From positions 1 to 12,575 of the forward strand of contig DATGXI010000115.1 of assembly GCA_035299065.1 (NCBI GenBank): a DNA stretch of 12,575 nt. The letters run 5' to 3'. Every line of letters starts with the position of its first letter. Position 1 is the stretch's first letter. This document shows positions 6,537 through 12,575 of the stretch, piece after piece. The position numbers and the translations under genes are program-made. The notes under the pieces are model-generated. The model ran no database searches, was not told where the DNA came from, and worked only from the letters and a program-made list of their open reading frames with translations. Source of the DNA: DASPJQ01 sp035299065. Its GTDB lineage: Bacteria > Bacteroidota > Bacteroidia > Flavobacteriales_D > UBA2798.

Positions 6537-8968
6537 CAGTAAAGGGCTGGGTATTGATCAGGATCGCTTTCATGCATGATGGCATACGCTGCTTCAAAAA
6601 TATCTTCGGCACTGGGCTTGCTGAAATAATCACCATCACTACCGTAAGGTGGGCGGTGTTCTTTTGCTGCAAGTGTTACAGGTTGACCATCCAGGTACTG
6701 GTATCCACCCTGCTCTACCAAAATTTTATCCAGTATAAATGCCGATGCTCCACCAGGAACGTCTTCATCAACCACCAGCAAGCGGTTTGTTTTTTTCAAC
6801 GATTCAACAATGGTGTGATTGATGTCAAAAGGCAACAATGTACGTACGTCAATTAATTCGGCTGAAATTCCCACCTCATTTAACTGACCCATTATTTCGT
6901 GGCAAATGTTGAATGTTGAACCATATGAAACAATGGTTAAATCGGTTCCTTCAACCACTACTTCAGGAACACCAAGCGGTGTTTTAAATTCAGCCAGGTT
7001 TGAAGGCATTAATTCTTTTTTGCGGTAGCCGTTTAATGGTTCAATTATCAAACCACAATCGTCAGACGCTAAAAGGGTGTTGTAGAATCCGGCTGCTTCG
7101 GTACAATTGCGTGGTACACAAACATAAATTCCACGGCATGCATGAATAATCATTCCCATAGGTGAACCTGAGTGCCAGATTCCTTCCAACCTGTGACCGC
7201 GTGTGCGAATAATTAATGGTGCCTTTTGTCCGCCTTTGGTTCGGTACTGCACAGTAGCTAAATCATCGCTCATGATTTGCAGTGCGTAAAGCAAATAATC
7301 CAGGTACTGTATTTCAGCTATGGGACGAAGGCCGCGCATAGCCAACCCAATTCCCTGTCCAAGAATAGTGGCCTCACGAATTCCTGTATCAGAAACACGT
7401 AGCTCGCCATACTTGGCCTGCATACCTTCCAACCCCTGGTTTACATCACCAATATACCCACTGTCCTCACCAAAAATAAGTACAAGTGGATTTATTTCAA
7501 AGTTCTTGTCAAAGTTATCGCGCAAAATTAAACGCGCATCAACCTGTTGGGCATCATTGCCGTATTCAGGTTTTACTTCTTCAACACGCAACGCTGACAG
7601 GGCCGATTCAGAGTATAAATACGAACTGTAACGCTCATAATTCAGTTCAATGTGGTGTTGTATGAACTCAACCAACGCAGTTTTTTCATGCGATGATTCA
7701 TTGCGCACATAACGCAATGCCTTGCGTGCGGCCGATAAAATATCTTTGCGTATTGGACCTAATGTTGATTTTAGATCGCCTGCAATTTTTGAAATAAAAT
7801 TACCGTTGCTGCTTGCACCTGCCAAAGCGTTTAACACACCAAGTAAATCATTTAAGTCATCGGTAATGCCTTTGGTAAATTCTTCCCAGGCTTTTTTCTG
7901 ACCTGTACGCACCTGTATTTTTGCGTCTTCCAGTATATCGTTTAATTCAGATTCGGTTGCAATCGTCAATCCAAAATCTTTTTCATATGCCAGTATCCAT
8001 AACCTGAATTGGTTTATGCAATCATAATCTTTGGTCCATTGCAATATTTCGGGCGATTTATAACGCTCATGTGATCCTGAAGTGGAATGGCCTTGCGGTT
8101 GGGTTACTTCCTCAACATGCACCAAAACCGGTATATGTTCTTCGCGACACACTTTAGCTGCTTTTTCATAAACACCACAAAGCTCACCGTAATTCCATCC
8201 TTTGGCTTTAAAAATTTCGTAACCGGTTTTATTTTTATCGCGTTGAAGGCCTTTAAGCACTTCTGAAATACTTTCCTTGGTAGTTTGGTATTTTTTTGGA
8301 ACCGAAATTCCGTACCCATCATCCCACACTGACATTAACATGGGTACTTGCAACACACCGGCAGCATTCATGGTTTCCCAAAAAATACCTTCTGAGGTTG
8401 AGGCATCGCCAATTGTACCAAAAGCTATTTCATTTCCTTTATTGGAAAAATTGGTGAATTGGTGCAGGTTTTCGTTTTTCTTAAATAGTTTGGAGGCCTG
8501 TGCCAAACCCAGGAGACGCGGCATTTGACCTGCTGTTGGAGAAATATCGGCAGAGGAATTTTTTTGTTTGCTCAATTCTTTCCATGATCCGTCACGGTTC
8601 AGATTACGTGTAGCATAGTGCCCTCCCATTTGACGTCCGCCTGATGCGGGTTCCTGGTCAACATCTGTATGGGCATAAAGTGCGGCAAAGTATTGCTGAA
8701 CTGTTAATTGGCCTATGGCCATCATAAATGTTTGGTCGCGGTAATAACCTGAACGAAAATCACCGTCCATAAACTGCTTAGCCATAGCTATTTGCGCCAA
8801 CTCTTTGCCATCGCCAAATATGCCAAACTTGGCTTTGCCCGTAAGTACTTCTTTACGCCCCAGGAGCGATGCTTCACGGCTTATACAGGCAACTTTATAG
8901 TCTGCAAGTACCTGTTCCTTAAATTTTTCAAAGGTCATAGCCCCTTTTTCCACCTTTTCGTCAATCAT
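6536..8968 (-). CDS. Fused alpha/beta 2-oxoacid (probably branched-chain) dehydrogenase E1
   Basis: This 810-residue thiamine-diphosphate enzyme joins both E1 subunits in one chain. It should decarboxylate a 2-oxoacid, likely the 2-oxoisovalerate group, and pass the acyl group to a lipoyl E2 in the cytosol. The alpha half (about 15-330) contains YYRDQT (75-80), SGGRQMGGH (109-117), the ThDP/Mg region GDASTSEG (187-194) to WDDGYGIS (215-222), and the loop QPQGHSTSGSHERY (290-303). A helical linker (about 335-470) leads to the beta half: LIFGEDSGYIGD (497-508), SDTGIREATILGQGIGLAM (526-544), HSGSPMG (599-605), and a C-terminal transketolase-like domain (LIDVRTLLPFD, 705-715; VDEDVPGGASAF, 733-744). 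The usual GDG and NN of the ThDP motif read GDA and DD here, a variant I recall from this Bacteroidota fusion family. The ATG at 8966-8968 is chosen; the next Met is 10 residues in. No E2 or E3 gene is adjacent. Substrate specificity cannot be settled from sequence. Confidence 0.93.
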   Translation of the reverse strand: MIDEKVEKGAMTFEKFKEQVLADYKVACISREASLLGRKEVLTGKAKFGIFGDGKELAQIAMAKQFMDGDFRSGYYRDQTFMMAIGQLTVQQYFAALYAHTDVDQEPASGGRQMGGHYATRNLNRDGSWKELSKQKNSSADISPTAGQMPRLLGLAQASKLFKKNENLHQFTNFSNKGNEIAFGTIGDASTSEGIFWETMNAAGVLQVPMLMSVWDDGYGISVPKKYQTTKESISEVLKGLQRDKNKTGYEIFKAKGWNYGELCGVYEKAAKVCREEHIPVLVHVEEVTQPQGHSTSGSHERYKSPEILQWTKDYDCINQFRLWILAYEKDFGLTIATESELNDILEDAKIQVRTGQKKAWEEFTKGITDDLNDLLGVLNALAGASSNGNFISKIAGDLKSTLGPIRKDILSAARKALRYVRNESSHEKTALVEFIQHHIELNYERYSSYLYSESALSALRVEEVKPEYGNDAQQVDARLILRDNFDKNFEINPLVLIFGEDSGYIGDVNQGLEGMQAKYGELRVSDTGIREATILGQGIGLAMRGLRPIAEIQYLDYLLYALQIMSDDLATVQYRTKGGQKAPLIIRTRGHRLEGIWHSGSPMGMIIHACRGIYVCVPRNCTEAAGFYNTLLASDDCGLIIEPLNGYRKKELMPSNLAEFKTPLGVPEVVVEGTDLTIVSYGSTFNICHEIMGQLNEVGISAELIDVRTLLPFDINHTIVESLKKTNRLLVVDEDVPGGASAFILDKILVEQGGYQYLDGQPVTLAAKEHRPPYGSDGDYFSKPSAEDIFEAAYAIMHESDPDQYPALY

Positions 8969-8988
8969 AGTTTTGTAACAATAGGCTC

Positions 8989-9021
8989 TAAATTTACGTA
9001 ATTTTTAAACTTTGGTGCCAA
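8989..9021 (-). promoter_or_regulatory. Possible E1 operon promoter (TTG-N22-TAAATTTA)
   Basis: On the minus strand a TTG (9021-9019) is followed after 22 bases by TAAATTTA (8996-8989), one mismatch from TAnnTTTG. Transcription would begin near 8983-8985, giving a leader of about 15 nt before the E1 ATG. It lies back to back with the cupredoxin promoter in a 113-bp divergent gap. Confidence 0.35.
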
Positions 9022-9047
9022 TGGCACTCAATTTGTTGGAAAATTAT

Positions 9048-9055
9048 TATATTTG
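9048..9055 (+). promoter_or_regulatory. Bacteroidota -7 box (TATATTTG) for the T9SS cupredoxin
   Basis: This is an exact TAnnTTTG match ending 26 bases before the ATG at 9082. The expected transcription start (about 9059-9063) gives a leader of about 20 nt. TTTG at 9032-9035 is closer than the usual -33 spacing, so the upstream element is uncertain. Confidence 0.5.
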
Positions 9056-9081
9056 GAGAGAAATACGTTAAACCCAATTAC

Positions 9082-9705
9082 ATGAAAAAACTTTTACTTT
9101 CTACTTTACTTATTGGCGGAGCAATGTTTAGCTCACAAGCCACAACACACCTCGTAACCATTTCTGGTTTCACCTTTTCACCTGCTACTGTAACTGCCAA
9201 TGTTGGTGATACTGTTGCCTGGGTTATAACAGGTGTGCATACAGCTACTGAGGTTGACAATGCTACCTGGACGGCAAACGGCAATACTCCCTTAAGCGGA
9301 GGTTTCAATTTTAATGCTGCAAGCACTATGTCATTAACTTCATGGATTGTTTGTACATCAGCCGGAACCCGTTACTATGTTTGCTCACCGCACGCAAGCA
9401 TGGCCATGAAAGGCCAAATCAATACCACCGTTGGCGTTGAAGACATTAAAAACGACATCTCACTGAACATTTATCCAAACCCGGTTACTGAAACATTGAA
9501 CCTTACTGTTAACAACGCACCTGATGCACCTGTATCATTAGAAATTGTAAACGTATTGGGTAAAAAAGTAATTGACCTTGGTGGAAAACAGGTTTTAAGC
9601 AATGACACACGCAGAATTGATGTTACGGCATTGCCACGTGGGGTTTATTTCTTAAACATTGTGGCTGAAAACCGCATTCGCTCAATTCGCTTTGTAAAAA
9701 AGTAA
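9082..9705 (+). CDS. Secreted plastocyanin-like copper protein with T9SS type A sorting domain
   Basis: This 207-residue protein has three parts. A signal peptide (1-20, MKK followed by a hydrophobic stretch ending SSQA) directs Sec export. A plastocyanin/cupredoxin domain (about 22-117) follows, with the type 1 copper ligands apparently complete: His53 (VHTATE) and Cys101, His104 and Met109 in CSPHASMAM, spaced C-x2-H-x4-M as in plastocyanins. The T9SS C-terminal domain (about 125-207) has ISLNIYPNPV (126-135), LEIVNVLGKKV (153-163), LPRGVYFLNI (184-193) and the terminal IRFVKK. It should cross the outer membrane by the type IX system and be released or anchored at the surface, where it could carry electrons or bind copper. 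Cys91, ten residues before the ligand Cys, is extra and unexplained. Its redox partner is unknown. Transcription runs into a strong terminator just downstream. Confidence 0.93.
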   Translation: MKKLLLSTLLIGGAMFSSQATTHLVTISGFTFSPATVTANVGDTVAWVITGVHTATEVDNATWTANGNTPLSGGFNFNAASTMSLTSWIVCTSAGTRYYVCSPHASMAMKGQINTTVGVEDIKNDISLNIYPNPVTETLNLTVNNAPDAPVSLEIVNVLGKKVIDLGGKQVLSNDTRRIDVTALPRGVYFLNIVAENRIRSIRFVKK

Positions 9706-9720
9706 TTTGCAATCATATTT

Positions 9721-9756
9721 AAAAAAACCGTCTTCACACGAAGGCGGTTTTTTTTT
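9721..9756 (+). terminator. Rho-independent terminator after the cupredoxin gene
   Basis: The stem CCGTCTTC (9728-9735) pairs with GAAGGCGG (9740-9747), with one T-G wobble, around an ACAC loop. It is preceded by seven A and followed by nine T (9748-9756). It starts 16 bases after the stop codon. The flanking A and T runs extend the stem, so it could also work in the opposite direction, but no minus-strand gene reads into it. Confidence 0.93.
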
Positions 9757-9812
9757 GCCCTGGTGTACGGGAATGATACATACCGGGTAGTTTATTCTTC
9801 CATTATCCACAA

Positions 9813-9846
9813 TTGAATCAGCGTAGTCATTTTCGATTTATATTTG
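9813..9846 (+). promoter_or_regulatory. Promoter of the DUF5916 gene (TTG-N23-TATATTTG), likely leaderless
   Basis: A TTG at 9813-9815 and an exact TAnnTTTG box (TATATTTG, 9839-9846) are 23 bases apart, within the accepted Bacteroidota range. The predicted start (about 9850-9854) falls on the ATG at 9850. The in-frame TTG at 9844 is inside the -7 box itself and cannot be a start codon if this promoter is used. Confidence 0.6.
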
Positions 9847-9849
9847 AAA

Positions 9850-12342
9850 ATGTTTTTCAGGGCATTTTTTCTGGTAGTTGCAGGGCTGTTTTTTACAGGT
9901 TCATTTTCCTATGCACAAACAGGCGACAGCTTAAAAGTAGTGCTGCGCAGCTTACATGCTCTGAAAATAACTACTCCTATAAAAATTGACGGTGTGCTTG
10001 ATGAGTCCGAATGGACAAAGGGAGAAAAAGCCGGTGATTTTATTCAAACTTTTCCTAACCCGGGCAACAAATCAAGGCAGGCCACAAGCGTAGTGACCTT
10101 ATATGATAATACCGCTTTATACTTTGGGGCCATACTTTCAGACATCTCCCGTGACAGCATAATGTGCACCTTAAGTGAACGCGATCAGAATGACAATGCT
10201 GATATGTTTATTGTTACACTTGACACCTACAATGACGATCAGAATGCTTTTAATTTTGCAGTCACATCGGCTGGCGTACAGGTTGACTCACGCGAGAGTG
10301 CCAATGGTGAAGACGCTGCGTGGAATGGTGTATGGTACAGTGCCGTTAAATTAACCAATGAAGCCTGGTACGTTGAAATGAAAATTCCTTTTTCGGCCTT
10401 ACGCTTTTCGGAAAAACCCAACCAGGTTTGGGGCCTTAATTTTGGACGAAATATACGCAGGTACCGTGAAGACAGCTATTGGAATACCGTGAACCCACTT
10501 ATAAACGGTTATGTTAATCAATGCGGAAACCTTGAGGGCCTTGAGAATATTAAATCGCCCCTACGTTTGTCATTGACACCATATGTTTCGGGGTATTATA
10601 ACCGGTACGATGATAAAGCGGGCAATGTACATGATGACTCATTTGATGCCAATGGTGGCATGGATTTAAAATACGGCATAAACGAAGCCTTTACACTTGA
10701 CATGACCCTCATTCCGGATTTTGGCCAGGTACAGTCAGACAACCGCATATTAAACACCACACCGTTTGAAGTGCGCTTCAATGAATTCAGGCAGTTTTTT
10801 ACCGAGGGTACCGAGATATACAACAAGTCGGGTTTATTTTACAGCAGGCGCATTGGAAGCACACCCATTAATTTTACCAAACCTTATTATGATTTGCAAC
10901 CCGGTGAGGAAATTATTTCAAACCCGGGCACCTCAAAATTACTGAACGCTACCAAAATTACCGGGCGCACAAAAAGCGGAACAGGTATAGGTATTTTTAA
11001 TGCCATAACCCAACCCATGTACGCCAGGTTAAAGGATACACTGGGTGGTGAGCGTAAAATTGAAACCGATCCGCTAACCAATTACAATGTTTTTGTACTT
11101 GACCAGAATTTAAAAAACAATTCATTTGTAAACCTTACCAATACCAATGTGATGCGCAGCGGCAGTACGTATGATGCCAATTGCACATCGTTAAGCGCTC
11201 AATTAAATACGAAAGAAAATAAGTTTGGCTTTGATTTGGGCGGACGTTTATCACAGCAATTTGATTTGTATGCCAATGAAGATGTGACACTGGGTTATAC
11301 AGCGTACGTTGGTGCGTATAAAAAGTACGGGAATTTTACCTTTGGCGGAACATACAGTGAAGAAAGTGACACATATGACCCGAATGATTTGGGTTATTTG
11401 CAAAACAACAATTCGCGCGTTTTTTCTGGCAATTATTCATACCGCACTTTTCAGCCTAAAGGCGTTTTTTTACGCAAATGGTATGAGGGCTCGGTAACTT
11501 ATGCCAAATTATACAATCCAAATGTTTTTAATGAGCTAACCATATACCAGGAAATAGGTGCAACCACCAAAAACTGGCTGGCGTATGGTATTTGGTTTTA
11601 TGGATCACCGGCCAATACCTATGATTATTTTGAACCCCGTGTACCCGGCAGGTTTTATAAAATGCCTGAATACATTGCGGGAAGTGGATTTATTTCGACC
11701 GATTACCGCAAAAAATTTGCTTTTGATTTTCGCCCTGAAATTATAAAATTCAATTACAAGGACTGGATTGAATACTCGGTATTTGTTTCACCGCGTTTCA
11801 GGTTTAACGACAAGTTTTCAATGATACTGAGTGCAAGCTACAATGCGCAATATGGTGACCAGGGTTCGGCATTAACGGCTGACGGTGTTCCAACCATTTT
11901 AAACGACACCATTGTATACTCCATACGCAACCGGTATACCTGGGAAAATATTATTTCAGCCAAATACATTTTTACCAATAAAATGGCGCTTACCCTGCGC
12001 GTTAGGCATTATTGGGGCAAGTTGGTTTACAATAGTTTTCACGAGCTGAAACACGATGGTACGCTGGGCCCGCACGCGTATACCGGTGTTGACGGTGACG
12101 GGAACTCGTACCACAATACCAGTTTAAATATTTTTAATATTGATATGGTGTATACATGGGTGTTTGCGCCCGGCAGCGAGTTACGGTTTGTGTGGAAGAA
12201 CAGTATTTTTGATTATACGCAAAAAGTTTTTGTGAATTATGGCGAGGATTTTAAGTTGACCATGAATGCTCCGCAAAATAATGGGTTGTCAATTAAGTTG
12301 ATTTATTATTTGGATGTGCTGGCGTTTAAAAAGAAGGTTTAA
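9850..12342 (+). CDS. DUF5916 outer-membrane protein with N-terminal CBM9-like domain
   Basis: This 830-residue protein is counted from the ATG at 9850. A signal peptide (1-23, ending SYAQ) precedes a CBM9-like beta-sandwich (about 38-230) with the family signatures IKIDGVLDESEW (44-55), a strand reading YDNTALYFGA, DNADMFIVTLDTYNDDQNAF and WYVEMKIPFSALRFS. The rest (about 235-830) is the DUF5916 region, rich in alternating aromatic beta-strands and carrying the conserved block LDMTLIPDFGQVQSDNR followed by FNEFRQFFTEG. This is consistent with an outer-membrane beta-barrel. Members of this family are frequent in Bacteroidota; their substrate is not established, although CBM9 domains elsewhere bind carbohydrate. 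The gene begins 94 bases after the upstream terminator and stands alone. Its last codons (FKKKV and stop, 12325-12342) match the downstream repeat array, so the C-terminus may have been reshaped by it. Confidence 0.9.
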   Translation: MFFRAFFLVVAGLFFTGSFSYAQTGDSLKVVLRSLHALKITTPIKIDGVLDESEWTKGEKAGDFIQTFPNPGNKSRQATSVVTLYDNTALYFGAILSDISRDSIMCTLSERDQNDNADMFIVTLDTYNDDQNAFNFAVTSAGVQVDSRESANGEDAAWNGVWYSAVKLTNEAWYVEMKIPFSALRFSEKPNQVWGLNFGRNIRRYREDSYWNTVNPLINGYVNQCGNLEGLENIKSPLRLSLTPYVSGYYNRYDDKAGNVHDDSFDANGGMDLKYGINEAFTLDMTLIPDFGQVQSDNRILNTTPFEVRFNEFRQFFTEGTEIYNKSGLFYSRRIGSTPINFTKPYYDLQPGEEIISNPGTSKLLNATKITGRTKSGTGIGIFNAITQPMYARLKDTLGGERKIETDPLTNYNVFVLDQNLKNNSFVNLTNTNVMRSGSTYDANCTSLSAQLNTKENKFGFDLGGRLSQQFDLYANEDVTLGYTAYVGAYKKYGNFTFGGTYSEESDTYDPNDLGYLQNNNSRVFSGNYSYRTFQPKGVFLRKWYEGSVTYAKLYNPNVFNELTIYQEIGATTKNWLAYGIWFYGSPANTYDYFEPRVPGRFYKMPEYIAGSGFISTDYRKKFAFDFRPEIIKFNYKDWIEYSVFVSPRFRFNDKFSMILSASYNAQYGDQGSALTADGVPTILNDTIVYSIRNRYTWENIISAKYIFTNKMALTLRVRHYWGKLVYNSFHELKHDGTLGPHAYTGVDGDGNSYHNTSLNIFNIDMVYTWVFAPGSELRFVWKNSIFDYTQKVFVNYGEDFKLTMNAPQNNGLSIKLIYYLDVLAFKKKV

Positions 12343-12536
12343 CCACAGAGGGCACAAAGTTTAGGAAAAAGTTTAACCGCAAAGAGCGCAGAGGTTTAAC
12401 CACAGAGGGCGCGGAGGTTTTAAACGGAGGGCCACAAAGTTTAAGAAGAAGGTTTAACCGCAAAGGACGCAAAGGTTTAAGCAGAGGGCCGCAAAGTTTA
12501 AGAAGAAGGTTTAACCACTGAGGGCGCAGAGGTTTG
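12342..12536 (+). repeat. Degenerate 23/34-bp tandem repeat array (ACCRCARAGGRCGCARAGGTTTA type)
   Basis: Seven units run head to tail: 12342-12375 (34 bp), 12376-12398 (23), 12399-12422 (24), 12423-12456 (34), 12457-12479 (23), 12480-12513 (34) and 12514-12536 (23, degenerate end). Short units resemble ACCGCAAAGGACGCAAAGGTTTA. Long units add an internal TTTAAGAAGAAGG segment. Long plus short units make a 57-bp higher-order period that is seen three times. This resembles the ACCACAGAGG/ACCGCAAAGG intergenic repeats scattered in many bacterial genomes, whose role is unknown. The 57-bp period is a multiple of three, which keeps a spurious minus-strand frame open. Beyond 12537 I see nothing identifiable. 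Confidence 0.9.
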
Positions 12537-12575
12537 GCGCAGAGTCCCCGATTATCCCCTGTAAACATGGAAATG

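Noticed and set aside
6536..8968. Formylmethanofuran dehydrogenase name, which I recall seeing applied to fused E1-like proteins
   Set aside because: The motifs are those of thiamine-dependent 2-oxoacid dehydrogenase E1 alpha and beta, with no molybdopterin or tungsten-binding features.
9844..9849. TTG at 9844 as start of the DUF5916 protein
   Set aside because: It overlaps the TATATTTG promoter box; the ATG two codons later gives a normal signal peptide and is the likelier start.
12342..12536. Possible CRISPR array at the right end
   Set aside because: Units are directly adjacent and degenerate, with no unique spacers of constant length and no cas genes.
12326..12568. Minus-strand open frame of 80 codons with a repeated LRPLRLNLLLKLCGP-like peptide
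   Set aside because: It is produced by the tandem repeat, whose 57-bp period is a multiple of three and so keeps the frame open. It has no promoter and no sign of coding selection.

Overview
The window looks like chromosomal DNA from a member of the Bacteroidota, most likely an uncultured or environmental lineage. The support is a type IX secretion (T9SS) C-terminal sorting domain on a secreted cupredoxin, a DUF5916-type outer-membrane protein, a fused alpha/beta 2-oxoacid dehydrogenase E1 of the kind common in this phylum, a Bacteroidota-style ClpS, and TAnnTTTG -7 promoter boxes upstream of several genes without obvious Shine-Dalgarno sequences. No tRNA, rRNA, CRISPR array, insertion sequence, integrase or phage gene was found.

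Layout. (1) Positions 1-4959 (+) hold the 3' part of a very large repetitive protein that starts upstream of the window. It has tandem coiled-coil modules separated by Asn/Gly-rich linkers, two SPOR-like domains flanking a 24-bp tandem repeat that encodes an (NNNPNNNG)n linker, and four C-terminal copies of a small alpha/beta module. (2) Converging on it is a SiaC/DUF1987-family regulatory protein (-). (3) Divergent from that is clpS (+), whose stop codon overlaps the stop of the next gene. (4) A two-gene minus-strand operon follows: the fused E1 dehydrogenase (8968 to 6536) and a translationally coupled secreted protein of unknown function (6536 to 5958). (5) Divergent from E1 is a secreted plastocyanin-like protein with a T9SS sorting domain (+), closed by a clear rho-independent terminator. 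(6) Last is a DUF5916 outer-membrane protein with an N-terminal CBM9-like domain (+), directly followed by a degenerate 23/34-bp tandem repeat array that appears to include the gene's last codons.

How the genes relate. This is mostly a collection of independent transcription units, not one pathway. Envelope and surface functions dominate: the giant SPOR-like protein, the T9SS cupredoxin, the DUF5916 protein and the exported unknown. Housekeeping functions are 2-oxoacid oxidation (E1) and N-degron delivery to ClpAP (ClpS). The most distinctive items are the modular giant protein (only two cysteines in 1652 visible residues, as a CxC in the last module), two promoters whose -7 box sits so close to the start codon that leaderless mRNAs are predicted (clpS and the DUF5916 gene), and the repeat array merging with the end of the DUF5916 gene. 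I do not see a clearly new multi-gene system.
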